A program made the position numbers and the translations under genes. From assembly GCA_002746115.1 (NCBI GenBank), contig NVXL01000035.1, positions 1 through 34,659 on the forward strand: 34,659 bases of DNA. The letters run 5' to 3'. A model generated the notes under the pieces. It saw only the letters and a program-made list of their open reading frames with translations. It was not told where the DNA came from and did no database searches. This document shows, piece by piece, positions 6,744-21,700 of this stretch. Origin of the DNA: Alteromonadaceae bacterium. GTDB taxonomy: Bacteria > Pseudomonadota > Gammaproteobacteria > Pseudomonadales > Cellvibrionaceae. The first letter of the stretch is position 1. Every line of letters starts with the position of its first letter.

Positions 6744-9700
6744 TCAAGAACTTTTCTTAATCGCAATAACGTTCGTACTGTCTGTGGGGTTTTCAGAACC
6801 AGCATCCAGGTCAAGCACCCTCGCCTTCTGTTTAGTAAACTGAATCCGAAACGAGCGCGTATCATCATTGTCTTCCGTAAACGCAAAATTCAATACCAAG
6901 CCGACCTCAGAAAAATGAAAGTCAATCTGTGTTAACGAAATTCCCAACAAGTTCTGACTGACATCTACATGGCAATATAGGCGATTATCGCTAGTATAAA
7001 TAATCGTTCCGCAAAAACTCATCACGCCCTGCAAACTTAATTCGATCTCCTCATCTGAGGCAACTTCAGGGCGCTTGTTATGTAATTTGTGTCGTGTTTT
7101 TTGACTTAATACCAAAGAGATCAAACCCGACGAGGTAATCAATAACACGCCACTTTCACCCTCACCCCAGCCGTCATCAACATCATTAACTAAAACCGAG
7201 TCCACGAGATAAGCACCCGCTAAAACATCATCCAAGCGTACCCCCTCAATTACAGAACCGTCAGCGCGACGGAAGGAGTGCTCATTATCCTTTAATCGAC
7301 GCCACTTTAATTGCGAGTAACTCTCCGTCGGTAACTCCTCGTTATTGCTCATATCCACAATCAACGGAGCGGGCGTCAGACATAATAAATTCTCAGAACC
7401 ACTAATAAATCGGCTCAGCTTTTTATCCTCATAATCGCGTAAAGTACTGCTAAATACATGATGATGAATTAACGAGCCGACCTGATCAAATTCACCACAA
7501 TAGGCCAAATACGTAATAAACGACTCTCGGGGGTTATTCGCCTGCCGATTGGGATGCCAAAGATGGGTCGCCATATAGCCCTCCTCCGTATAAATCACCC
7601 GCCCCTGCGCTTGATGGCCAAGCGGGTAAGAGTGCTGGTCATGCGAGCCCATTACCATAGAAACAAGTGAATATACTCCGCCCGACTCACATAGCGACAC
7701 CTCACAAGATTGGGTATTTTCACTGAGCAAAGCTTTAAAACGACGCGGCGGATTCATAAAGAACATATGTGTGCCCTCCACCTCCTCGTAACACGCTATC
7801 TCGTTACAGCATGCTTTCCAGCGTTCCAAGATACTCACGTCAGGTAGAAGTAAATCATTATTCGCCTGCACCACCACCACAGGCGTACTAATGACCTTGT
7901 CACGACCAAGCTCATACGCTTTATATAAAGCAACATCGTTGGCAAGACCCGCGTCGTCAATCGTTAAAATCCCGCTTTCTCCTGGGGGTAAAAAATGATG
8001 CTTCGCTAACAAGTCACGCGCCATATCCATAGTTGTACTTAAATCGATATCATATATCGGCGCCGAGTATTTACTTAAGGAAAATACCGAGGGCGCAGCG
8101 CATGAAGAGAAGATTGCCCGCTGCGCTTGTAACTGGCAGTACTTCTCCAAATAAGCTAATACCTCAAACCCAACAATCGCTCCCATGGAATGCCCCCACA
8201 CCACCACAGGTAAATTAAACAACGAGCGCACACGCTCCGCTAACTGCTGAGTCAAAATCTGCCACGAGCTGTAATTGGTTGACCCAACCCCCCAAACCTC
8301 GACATCATTCGGCAGCTTTTTCACCCACTGATAAGCATGCTGCCCAAAACCAAGGCAATAAAAGATTAACAAGCGCTGCTTAGGACGAGTCGACGGCTTT
8401 ATGCAGCTCACGTCACGACGATCATGGCTTTCAGCACTTAATGCTGATGTAAATGGATTAATTGCACTTGGATCTAGCTTGAGCAAACTCCCCCCGGAAG
8501 CGCTTGGCGCCGAAATAGGTGCTTGCGCCACCCCGCTTGTTGAAGATGATGAAGACGATACCGAATCAGATACAGACGAATCTTCAAGCGCATCTGCATT
8601 GCCAGCCCCCCCAACAATAGGCAAAAAATCCTTACTAAGCCCGACGTCATCCGGCTGACAATGCGGACTTATTTCTCGGCTGAGCCCTGCTATGGTGATA
8701 GACATCGGGTCGACATTGAGTGACTCAATTCCAGGGAAGGCTTTAAGCAGAATATTAATTAATTCAATCGTATTAATAGAGTCAAGACCATAGGCTGCAA
8801 TCACCTCATAATCATCAATAAGATGCTCATAAGGTAAATGCAAGACATGTGAAATAGCGGTTTTGATTGTCTCTGTAACCGGGTCATCTTTAAAATCTCG
8901 AGCCTTAGCTGAAGTATCTTGTTTGTCATCTTCCCCGGGAATTACTGCAGGCGCAGTAATTAACGCCGGTAACGATGAAGTTGCGGATGTGCTGGCGTTT
9001 GACTGCCCAGCAGAAGGCGAAGGATGCTCGGTTTTACTAAACGGATATAGAGGTAAGCCATGTAAGCGCGTGGGCGGAATCTGCCCGGATGAGGCTTGCG
9101 CATTCACGTAAAGTTCAGCCCAGTTAATACTTAGGCCATCCACCCAGAACTCCGCCAATTTGGAGAATTTTTTATTTTTCAATAACGACGATAAAAAATC
9201 CTGCCCCTCATTAGTATCGCCAATATTGGTACCGGATCGCCCGCGCCCTTGCGACACAAAACTACGGCCAGACTTATTCGCAGGCATGCCATTATCCGCT
9301 TCCTCGATTGCATGCTGAATATTTTCTAACAAATCCGCTTGTTGGTTAAAAATAATGGCAATACGTGCCGCCATTATTTCGCGACCACACTGCAAGGTGT
9401 AACACACAGCATCAAGGTGATCGATTATATTGGTACTTAAGTAAGCTTTCCAAGTTTGTAGATACGCCAATAGGCGTTCATTGGTTTGAGCCGACAATAT
9501 AAATAAATACGACTCATCTCCCGCGACTTGACCGAATTTTATTTCGCGATCCACCTCAAACTCTCGCAATACGACATGGGCATTCACACCGCCAAAACCG
9601 TAACTATTTAGACTCCAGTAACGCGGTATTTTTTCACCGTATTCGTTGATGTTTTCTGGCCAAGTGCCATGCTGCGAAGAAATCTCAAACTTCTCTTGAT

Positions 9701-12700
9701 CGAGTTTAATATCCTTATGCAGCTGTTGAAAGTTATTGATACCCGGCAACACACCATTACGCAAAGCCATAATACTTTTGATTAACGCAGCAATGCCCGA
9801 TGCAAATTCAGGATGCCCAATATCAGCTTTTAAAGTGCTAATACGAATTTTGTTTTCCTGATAACTTGCTAGCCCACCCTCACCTATATCCGCTTCCGAC
9901 TGCAAGCCACGCTGAATCCCCGCAAGCTCTGCTGCATCCCCCATGGAAGAGCCAATACCATGCGCCTCAACATATTGACAATAGCGTGGGTCAACACCAC
10001 TTTTTGACCAAGCGCGTCGGCTCGCTTCGCGGATACCGCCGGGGTTTGGTGTGATTAAAGATAAGGTTTTTCCCGCATGATAAACACCGGATCCGCAGAT
10101 AACCGCATAAATATCGTCCCCATTGGCTTGCGCATCCACCAAAGGTTTAATCACCACAGCGCCTGCACCCTCGGCGCGAATATAACCATCACTTTGATGA
10201 TCAAAACTGCGCGTACTACCAGTACCGCTAAGAAAGCCCATTTTATGAAAGCCTAAGCTGTATCCAATATCGTCGAGCACATTCACCGCTGCCACTACTG
10301 CTTGCTTTGCCTCGCCCTCGGCAAGGCTCGCTTTCGCGCGATGCAAGGCCACCAAGAAACTAGAGCAAGCCGTATCCTCGCCCTCACTTGGACCGCGTAA
10401 ATTAAATAAATACGACAAGCGGTTAACCAGTATCGACGCCGCTTGACCAGTAATTCCGTATTCATCCACCTCGACAACAGCCGCATTAATATTTTGACTA
10501 CCCGCTACGTACATGGCGGTTTCTTGTTTGCTAAATTCGGACAGCGGTGTCCCACTATCCTCAATTGCCTTCCAGACCTCTTCAATTAATAAGCGTTGCG
10601 CATATGACATAGCTGCCACTTCACGTGGCGATATTTTGAAAAAAGCGTGATCAAAGCAGGCGATATTTTCTAACAAACCCACAGTAAATACACCGTCATC
10701 CCTATTTAGATTGTCCGAGTCAAGCGCAGCCTCGCCCCAGCGATGAACTAAAGCATTATCCTTTATATCCTCATCCGGCTGGGGTCGATAATTCCGTACC
10801 GAACTCTCGCTGTTAGCTATATTTTCCCAAAACTGATTTACATCCTCAGCACCAGGGAAGCGACCACTAATGCCGACAATGGCATAACCCTGTGTCAATC
10901 GGCTTTCTTTATTATCATCAGCGCGCGCCGACGTCGCTTTCGTTTTATTGGATGAGGTAATCGGTGTTACGACTGAATCCGAAGTTGCACCCCCTCTTGA
11001 GCTACTAGCCGATACAGGTACAAACGGAATCCCAGCCTGAACCTCAGCGGCTTCGCTTATTACAGTATTCGCCAAGGAATTAGAGGGCGCATTACGCGCA
11101 GCAAAATTTGGAAATAACTCACGCTGCAACACATTACGATACTCATCGACTAAAAAATCACAAAAGTCATCGATAGTTGCATGCTCAAAAAATACCGTTG
11201 GCATTAAATCAATATCAAAATCAGAATTTAGGCGGTTACATAATTGAGTCAAACCTATCGAGTCTAAACCATATTCACTAAGGTCAGTATCGCCATCTAA
11301 ATCGGATATTGGTATTTTAAGCATTTCCGACAAATCTGTTTTAATACGATCAACCGTCGCTATCAATAAGGTTTTATCGTCGACTTGCTCTGGAGTGCCC
11401 TCTACCGGAGCCCTTTCACTCAGAACCGTACTCGCGACCACACCGGCCTCTATAAGCCTGTTGCCCGCAGGCACCTGTTCAGGCGTTTTAAGCGCCGTGC
11501 CCCCAAATATCTTTTGCCGTATTTTCGTAGTATTACCATACATTACCGCAAGCTGAGGTGTTTTATGAGAAAGTTCAAGGCTTAAACAAGACGTTAATAT
11601 TTGTAGCGCTTGTGCGCTTGGCAAAGCCTGAAAACCATAATGTTGATATTGCCACTGCTGGTTTTGAGTATCAATTTTCATCCCCCCGTCTTGCCATAGC
11701 GGCCAATTAATTGACATCGCAAGGCCTTTGCGCAAACCGGATCCTTGTAATTGATTTCGGTAATGACAAAACTGATCCAAATACGCATTCGCAGTAGCAT
11801 AATCACATTGACCGGCATTACCAAATACCGCTGACAAAGAAGAGAACAATACCACCGCTCGCAGTGGCTGCTCGACGCTCAATCGGTCAAGATGATAAAC
11901 ACCAGAAATTTTATTACTCAATACCTGCTCAAAATCGGCTTCTGATTTATTCAACAAACGCTCGTCATTATGAATGCCGGCACAGTGAAAAATGCCATTC
12001 AGTTCACCAAAGTCATTATTTATTGTATTTAACAAGTGCTGACACTGATCCGCTTGACTACAATCCGCCTGATAATAACGCAACTGACTTAGATCAGGAG
12101 TTAGCTCATTATGTAAGTTTAAACGCTGCCAAAGTGCTTGCGCAGTTTGTAACTCACCACCCGCTGAGCGGCCACAGAGCACGATACGAATTTCCGGAAC
12201 CTTACTTAACAAGTACTTAGCGATTAAAGAGCCGACTCCGCCTAAACCACCGGTAATTAACACAACATCCTGAGCTTGCCATAAAATATCCCCGGTATTA
12301 TATTGGCGCGGTAAAATCAGCTCTCGCCAGCGTAAACTCTGTCCAGATAAAGTGTTATTTACAAAACTAAAACGAATACATTCCGATTTTTGTTGCCGCC
12401 CAGCCTGTTCCAAACATTCGCTTAAGCGTCGTCCGCACTCACCCTCAAGACCCCCTAATCCAGAAGGCTCCTCACCTTGCAATAGCAGAACTTGACCAAC
12501 AAAATTATTGTGCTCAATAGATGCACTTTTCAACATCGCTTGTAGTGCAGGGTAAAACTCACTAAAGCCCTTATCATTGGTACTTAATACTAATTGCAGA
12601 AGTATTTTTTGCTTGCGCTTTTCGGGATCAGATAATAAATATTTTAACTGCCTAAACAAAGCCAAACTAAGCGCATGAAAACCTGCACAATTATCAACTT

Positions 12701-15700
12701 CCGATACCTTACCAGCTCCCACCCTTTGCAGCTCGGGCACATCGAGCAATAGCCACTGATATTTTTCAGGTAAGTTAAGCGCTACCCCAGCATCCAAAGC
12801 CTTACGGCGAGCGTCCTCAGTGGTGACACACCATAGGGACTGAAAGCCCGAAGCCCCAGCTGAAACTACCTCCTGCGCGCCTTGAGAAAAGGTTTGCCAA
12901 TACGGTTCAGAGCTAATCGTTTGCGACGGTTCTCGTGCGTAAAACCCCTGTAAAATAGCGAGCAGCTCGCCACGATCGTTAAGTAGCTGTATATCAAAAC
13001 TCAGCATAGCCTGGCTTTTTGCATTATCGCCCTGAGTTTTCGCACTGGGTCGCGCTTGGATATGCGCCCAAAGGTGATCAGTACATGGGGCTATAAACAC
13101 CATCGATTGCAAAGTAAAAGGCAGCAAGGGCGAAGGCAAGGCTAAAGCGGTATTCGAGCCCTGACTAGCCGACATATTCGCACCGGGCACCAAGCTCCCC
13201 ACAAGCGCACAGGCTTGTAATGCAGCATCAAATAAACCCGGATAAAAAGCGTAATGCCCCGCTTGCACTAAGGCCGACTCAGGCAAACGCAACTGAGCTA
13301 ATATATTCCCAGGCTCACCCGCTGCGACCGACTGTAAACATCGATGGGTATCACCATAAGATAAACCTAAATTCTCAAAGTCGCTATACAACTGGTCAAC
13401 ATCAATATTGAGTTTTTGGTAAGCGTCTCGTAAAGCGCTTAAAGGCATAGCTTCCAGCCCTTGCGCTAAAGCAAAACTACTCCCGTGTAATTCGGGCCAC
13501 TGATCTATAGAGAATGAACGAATCATGCCTTGAGCATGCAGCTTAGGGGTATCGTCAACATCGCTATAGACTTCAAAAGCACTATTATTTAAGGTACGAT
13601 TATTTACAGTGCTATCATTTGTCGCGCTATCCGATAACTGTATACTCACATTAATAGGCGTTTTATCCACTTGTAATGCTTGCGCCCATACAATATTACT
13701 TAACAATAACAATGGATGTTTTTGCAAGGCAGCCACATCGTCTTGCGCGCTTAGGTGGCGCGTCGCAGCGATTGCCATTTCCAAATAAGCCACACCAGGT
13801 AAAGTCGGGACTCCATTGACTTTATGATCCGCAAGAAAGTCCTCCTCACCATTAAAACAAGAATTAAATCCGATCAAATCCGCGCGCGGGTCGCGATGAT
13901 GTAATAACGGATGTAACTGTTGATGCGGCGGCTGATAAGGTAAGGGCTGCGGTAAAGATCCTGGCCCATTGCCTTGCACTGTGCTTTTAGACTGAGACCG
14001 TGATTTCGCTTCCGCCTCTCCAGCTAAACTGCCCCAATAATGCTCTCGGGCAAAGGGGTAAGTCGGCGCATGAATACGCGCGGGTGCAGGGTTCGGGTAA
14101 CAAGACTCCCAAACAATATGCACACCTTTTACCCAACAACGTGCCAATGCCGTCCACTGTGATCGAGCCTCGCCATTTTGCTCACATAACTGAGTGCTTA
14201 ACTCAGTAATTTCTTGTGCGCCCGCATTTTTCTCAAATGCCTGACACCAATCACGATGATCTTTTATTTTTGCACTATACAAATTAAGCGCATCATCTTC
14301 ATAATCGTGATTATAATATTGCGTTGATTTCGATTCCAGATCATCGGACTCATCACCAACGGTATCATCATCAACACTGGTACCGCCGGTTAACCAGCGA
14401 TCTAATTTGTAACGTAATTCCCCGACATTACGCGCTAACATAGCCACGCGTATCGGCATAGGTTCGCGGCCGACTTGTAGCGTATAGGCCAGTTTTAATA
14501 AATCTTGATTATTACTATCGTCGAGCTGGGGTAAATAGTCACGCAATGAGACAACATATTCATACAAGCGCTCGCTATTTTTAGCCGACAATACAAATAG
14601 CATATTACCATCAAAGAGATTATCCACAGGAATTTGTATATTATCAGCCGATGGCAAATATTGCCCAATCACAGCATGAGCATTCGTCCCACTAAACCCA
14701 AAGGAGCTAATCGCTGCACAACGAGGCTGATTTTCAGGCACCTTCCAATCATGTAATTTCTCAGCAATGTAAAATGGCGAGTCGGCAAGTTTTAACTCCG
14801 AGTTAACTTGCTGAAATCCAGCTAAAGGCGGAATTTTTTGTTCCCGGATACACAAAACTAATTTAATTACCCCCGCCACCCCCGCCGCACTAATTAGATG
14901 GCCAATATTACTTTTAACCGAACCTAAGGCACAAAAATGCGCCTTAGCACCAAGCGCTGCAAAGCTATCTTTTAGCGCCTCAACCTCTACCGGATCACCT
15001 AGTTTGGTACCAGTACCGTGCGCTTCAATTAATTGAATTTCAGTCGGTTTAACATTAAATCGATGGTAAACCTGCTGCTGCAAGCTACTTTGTGATTGCG
15101 GATTAGGGGCAGTAATACCATTGGTTTTACCATCTTGATTAACACCCCAGGCACGGATTAATCCGTGCACCGTATCACCGTCGCGTTCAGCATCAACTAA
15201 ACGCTTTAAAAGCAATACACCTACACCCTCGCCCGGAACAAAACCATCCGCACGCTGATCAAAGCTAAAACAGCGCCCATTAGGTGACAGCATGCCCGCT
15301 TGCGCTGTCATAATTTGCATTTTCGGCCCAGGCAAAACGCATACACCACCAGAGAGCGCTATATCACAATTCCCCCACAACAAACTGTCACAAGCCGATG
15401 CCAAGGCCACAAGCGAGGAAGAGCAAGCCGTATCAATCGACAAACAAGGCCCATGTAAATTGAGCTGGTAGGCAATACGAGCAGCCAAAATTGAGGTAGA
15501 AGCACCCAGCATGCCCTGGGCATTTAAAGCATCATCACCAATTAAACTATGATAATCATTATTACCACAGCCAACATAAACACCGCACTGACTACCACAT
15601 AATTGTGAAGACCGAATACCTGCAGCTTCAATGCAGCGCCAAGCACTTTGCAAAAATACCCGCTGTTGCGGATCCATTAATTCCGCCTCACGCGGGGAGA

Positions 15701-18700
15701 GCGAGAAAAATCGCGGATCAAAATCGGCAGCGCCCTCTAACATCCCCATCCACTTGCTATAACTGGTATCGGTTTGTTGACGATCATAATCAAAATACTG
15801 ATCAGGGTTCCAGCGAGTATGCGGGATCTCGCTAATACAATCACGCCCCTCGGCGATATTCTGCCAAAACTTCTCTAAGTTTTCGGATTTTGGAAATTGA
15901 CCATCCATGCCAATAATTGCAATCGGGCTCGGCGGCTCGGCTCGATTTGTTTGTGGCCGAATATGCTGCCCATGGCTCTCGCTGCCTGTCATTTTTTCAA
16001 CCGTCACAGGCGCATCCGCAGGGTAGGGAATGCCTAGCGTAATTAACTGCTGATAAACATGCTCACTCAGTGCTTTAACACTCGAATATTGAAAAATTCG
16101 CGCCGTAGAAATGGTCAATTTAAATTCATTATTAATGCTCTCGATTAAACCCACAGCCGCAGCAGAATCCACCCCAAGATCACTAAAAGCTAACTCTTCA
16201 GAGATAGTATTACTTGGCGTATCAAGTGCCAAAGCCAACATGTCCCGTAAACGTTGCTTAACCACAAGAGCGTCTGTCGCCATGGGCTGAGCTAGGGGCT
16301 GAGACTGAACGGATGCATTGCCGCCAGTACTGATATTTTCTACCCAGTGGCGCTGCCGTTCAAAAGGATATAAAGGTAGGGAAATACGGCGGCTATGAGT
16401 CCCCTCGAACAATTGAGCATAATCTAATACATCCCCTTGCGACCACCAAGAAGCTATCTCACTTAGCAATTGTCGGTAACGCGAAGGGTCGTTACGGTGC
16501 AGTACAATACTCTCGATGGTTTTATTCGCGGTATCTCGGCGCTGATACTGTTCGCGATTTAAACCACCATCAAGCACGCAATGTATTAAGTTATCACGCA
16601 CAGGCTCAGCTATCTCGCGCCCGCCCAACCAAGCGTGCAATGTTTCTTGTAATTCCGTCAAACCACTCACCACGCAAACTAAACGGTGGCTGCAATGCTT
16701 ACGCCCCATTAACAAACTAAAACTTAAATCAGCCAATGCAGGTGAATGATGATTGAGCCATTCATGCATCTGCTTAACATGCTGCTGCAATGACCACTCA
16801 GTGCCTGCGCTAAGTACCACTAAATACGCAGAGCTTACAAAACGACTCTGGTACTTACAGTGTACTTCAGAACCGCGTAATACTAAGTGTGCATTGGTAC
16901 CATTAAAACCAAAGCAATTCACCGCCGCCAAACGGGCATGATTGGTTTTTGGCCAGGGCTGCAACTCAGTATTGATATAAAATGGACTAGCGGCAAAATC
17001 AATCATAGAATTTTGCTGATTAAAATGCAGCGAAGGCGGTATTTTTTCGTGTTTTAAAGCCATTAACACCTTCACAACCCCCGCCACTCCAGCGGCACCA
17101 ATGGTGTGACCGATGTTACTTTTAACGCTGCCTAAGGCACAAAACTGTTTTTTATCTGTATAAGTCCCAAAGGCTTGGCTCAGCGCCTCATGCTCCATTG
17201 GATCACCCAAGCGTGTGCCCGTGCCGTGTGCCTCAATTAAACTAATATCCGCAGGGTCTATACCGAAACGTTGATAGACACTTTCATGTAAGCTTTGCTG
17301 AGCTTGGGCGCTGGGGGCGGTAATACCATTTGATGCACCGTCTTGATTCACGCCACTACCACAAACACTGGCATAAATTTGATCACCGTCTGCTTCAGCA
17401 TCTTGTAAGCGTTTTAATATTAATACGCCAGCCCCCTCACCCGGAACGAACCCGTCTGCTTCGGCATCAAAAGAACGGCAGCGACCACTAGCAGACAGCA
17501 TTGATGCGCCATTAGCGGCGTTAAAAAATTCCGCTGTACTTTGAACAAAAATCCCTCCCGCCAAAGCCATATCACACTCTTCAGAGCGTAAACTCTGGCA
17601 GGCCAAGTGAATTGCCACTAAGGAGCTTGCACATGCGGCATCTACTGCAATGGCCGGGCCTTTAAGGTTAAGGTAATACGCAATACGTGCGGGGATTAAC
17701 GAGGCCGCATTGCCCCAAAAAGATTGGGCAGGCGCATTTTCACCGATTAAACGCGCATAGTCACAATTGGTAACCCCGACATAGACACCGACGCTTTTAC
17801 CCTTGAGCCAGTCCCCAGCGTAGGCAGCGTCCTCTAGTGCGTGCCAACATTGCTGTAAATAAATACGCTGTTGCACGTCCATATATTGTGCTTCAGCAGG
17901 TAAAATATTAAAAAATCCCGCATCAAAGCAATCGATATCGCTAAGAAAGCTACCATGTTCACAGCTTTTTGCTTTATTTTGTGCAGGATCTGTACCCGGT
18001 GTCGGGTCGGTGTTCTCCGAGCTAGAACCCGCCAACGGCCAACGACTAACGCTCTCAACTAAATCATCGCCATCCAATAAGTGCTGCCAAAAGGTATCCA
18101 CATCCGGTGACTTAGCAAAACATGCGCTCAAGCCTACAATCGCAATCGGCTCCTTAAAATGATTGCGTGCCTGCAAGCTCTCCCCTTTAGATGGCTCTCC
18201 TCCAGACAAGCGCTCTATTGCTTGGCCTTGATTAAGATTATCAGAATCGTTACCAAACGAGGCCACCGCTTTTTGCACATGCTCCGGAACCTGTACAACG
18301 ACTTTACCAATATTACTGCGGTTTTCCAGCATACGGTAGGCTTGCTGTATATCCTCTAGCGGCAGCGTTTGAGCTACGGTGGCTTGAATTATGCCTTTAT
18401 CGACGAGGGCTAAAACCTCTTTAAAATATGTACGTAGACGCTTAGGTTGACGCAGAGCCAGTTTACGAAGGTCGCTTGCGAAAAAACTTTGGTTATCGGA
18501 TAACACTGATAAATCCACTTGATTGGCACTTTTTAACGCCGTCATCGCCAATTCAATATAACGCCCACCAGGCGCCAAACAGCGTAAGCCTTTAGCGATC
18601 GCATCACCAGAGAGGGTATTAATAACAACGTCTACACCCTGCCCTTGAGTTAAATCCATAACGGCTTGCTCAAAGTCTTGCTCTAAATACGCGATGCCAT

Positions 18701-21700
18701 GGTCAACGCCGAGCGCTTCAAGGTAGGCGAGTTTTTCTGCTGAACCGGCAGTGGCATAAATTTCTGCTCCATAATGCTTGGCTAGCTGCACGGCGATTAA
18801 ACCGATGCCACCTGCTGCAGTTTGAATTAAAATTCGCTCCCCGGGACATAGATCGGCTTTGCGAAAAGCATCAATCATAGTGACTCCCGCAGCGGGCAAA
18901 GCGCAGGCTTGCTCGAAATCGAGTTTTTCAGGCTTCGCTAATACATGCTGCTGATCACAGGTAATTACGCTAGCTTGGCCGCCTAGGGTTTCGGTCAAGG
19001 TAAGCGCAATCACTGCGTCGCCGAGTGCAAAGTCGCTCACGCCTTCACCTATTTCCAATACCGTACCTGCGGCTTCAAAACCCGGAACAAACGGGTAAGG
19101 CGGCATACTTGGGTACAAGCCTTTAACGCAGAGTAAATCCCCAAAGTTTAATGCAAACGCTTTCACCCCTATACGTATTTGACCGGCTCTTAGCGGCTCT
19201 AGCTTGAAGGTACTTAATTGTAACTGCTCTATTTGACCCGGCCCGTTTAGGCGTAAACACTGATGAGGTGAATTAGGCTCTGCTTTTGAGGGAATATTAT
19301 GATCGGCATTGGCCGTGCTTTGAACACTTGTTTCTAGGTTCTGTTCCGCTGTTCTCTTCTCCTCGCTGTCTTCAGTATTTATTTTCAATTCATGCTGTGA
19401 TTCGTGCTCGGATTCATACTGGGGTTCATGTTCGGGCTCTCCCAGCGGTAAATTTACCTCTTTGCATAAGGTCTGCGATTTTTCCTCATCAGCATATTTG
19501 TGAAAATATTTTTTTAAAGTCTCTTCATGTTCACCCAATAAATATTCACTTAAACTTTCAACATTATTGTAGTCGAACAAAACGGTGCTGCTCAAAACCA
19601 AGCCAAGCAGTTGATTAATTTCATTCACAAGCTTAACAATTAAAATTGAATCAATACCATAATCAACAAATGCTGTAGTCTCATTAATCGACGCAATATC
19701 TAAGCCGGTGGCATTCGCGACGCTTTGTTTAAGTGTTTGATGTAATAATTCTCGTAACTCATGAGGATCGACGCACTCATATTCAGACTCATATTCAGAC
19801 TCAGATTCAGACTCAGAGCTTGGATCTGATATTATCTCATCAGAAATTTCAAGCCCTTCGGCCTCTATCTCTGTTGTATGCTTAGGCTCGGAGTTAGACA
19901 CTTGCTCAAGCTCACGCCCTAGCTCAGAGATGGAACTCGGAACATGCTGAGGCGCTTGATGTCCACTATTATCAGAAACCTCATGCCGACTGGACGGTAT
20001 TGGCGTTTGCGTAAGCCCCGGCACGCTTGCGTTTGCGGTGTTAATAAAGCCATCACTTAGCGCGCTAATTATTTGACATCCATGATGATGCAAAGCCTCA
20101 CCAGGAAAGGCTAAATCATAAAACCCCTCCTGCTCCAACAAACAACGCCAGCTCAACATGCTCAATGCTGGGCTGCTTTCTAAGCGTAACCACGGATCTT
20201 GCGCCAACCACCAACCATCGAGCAAGCCAAAGGTTAAATGACTAAACAAACTCTCTCGGCTAAGCTCATTTAATAACAGCATGGCACCGGGCCGCATTTG
20301 CGTTTTCACATTACGCAAGGTTTGGCGCATATTACGAGTAGCGTGCAATACGTTAGCCGCAATCACCACATCAAAATCGCCCTGAGGCGAATTGTCCGCC
20401 CCCGGTCTTATCTGTTCGACATCAAATAATTGTGTTTTTAAATAAGGCGCTTTTTCTCTAAAGTGTTTTTGTGCATGATTTAGAAAAGCCGTGGAAACAT
20501 CGGTATAGCAATATTCATCAATATGCTCAGCAAAAGGCGTCAAAGCTTGCAGCACCGACGCACTCGTGCCACCCGTACCAGCGCCTATTTCTAAAATCCG
20601 AAGCTTAGTACCGGGTCTAACGCTCAGGACGCACTGTAAATAATCCACTAAATTTGCGCACAAACGCGTATTAAACCAATCCGCAGCAGGGTTGTTTTTG
20701 TAAATATTCTCCACTAAAGTATTTTCACCCTGCGGGAAGATCACACTCGGTGCACTGCAATTACCAAGCACAATATCACTCAACGCGCTCAGGCATGCAT
20801 CCGCCAAGGCAACATGTGCCGCCAATGCCGGATACCGCTCTGCAAAACACTGTAGCTGCTCGCGCTGAGCTTGCGCGTCTGGGGTCACGCTCGCCATTTT
20901 CGGTATTACCGTTTGAGGGCTTTCAGCATGCTCGGTAAGGTCTTCTGGTGAGTCGGTATCCGGCAAATAACCCCGAGTTTGTAAATACCGCAAACTCGCT
21001 TGAAACCATAATAAACTGCGCTCACTAATATTACCGGCGTTCTGCATGAGTGGTAATAATTCCGCTAACAACCAGCCCTCAAGTAAACGCTCAAATTCAG
21101 GGTGGCATAAACCACTATGAGGCTCTTGTAATTCTGCAGGTATTTGTAAAACACTATGCGGCATTAACGAACGCGATATACGTCGCCACTGGCGCATTAA
21201 GGCATGGTCGTCCGCGACGCGATACAAGCAAATATCCCCGGGCACAAACGCGGGAAAGCGTAAACGGCAATCACTTTCATGTAAATACGGATCAGTAGAT
21301 TTTAAAATTGCAAACTGCGTTAACGGTGTTGCTAATAACGTTTCTAATTGCGCAAAACTCTCATCCGGCGTTAACGAGGCCAAACCCATTTGCGCCATCC
21401 GCTGTCGATAATGCGGCTGCGCCACCACACCAATGCCGCCCCAATATCCCCAGTTAACGGTTTTAACCGGGCAAGACAAGCGCTCAGTAAGCTGTAATGC
21501 GTAACTATCAATAAAAGTACACCCGGCGGCATAATTACTTTGCCCTGCGGACTGTAAACTTGACTGAATAGAAGAAAAGAATAAAACAAAATCGAGGTTT
21601 TGCTCCGAGAATACTTCAGCCAAACAAGTAGCGACTTTTACTTTTGCATCAAGGCTTTGGTGAAACTGAGTCTCGTCCATTTGGGCGATACTCGCGTCTT

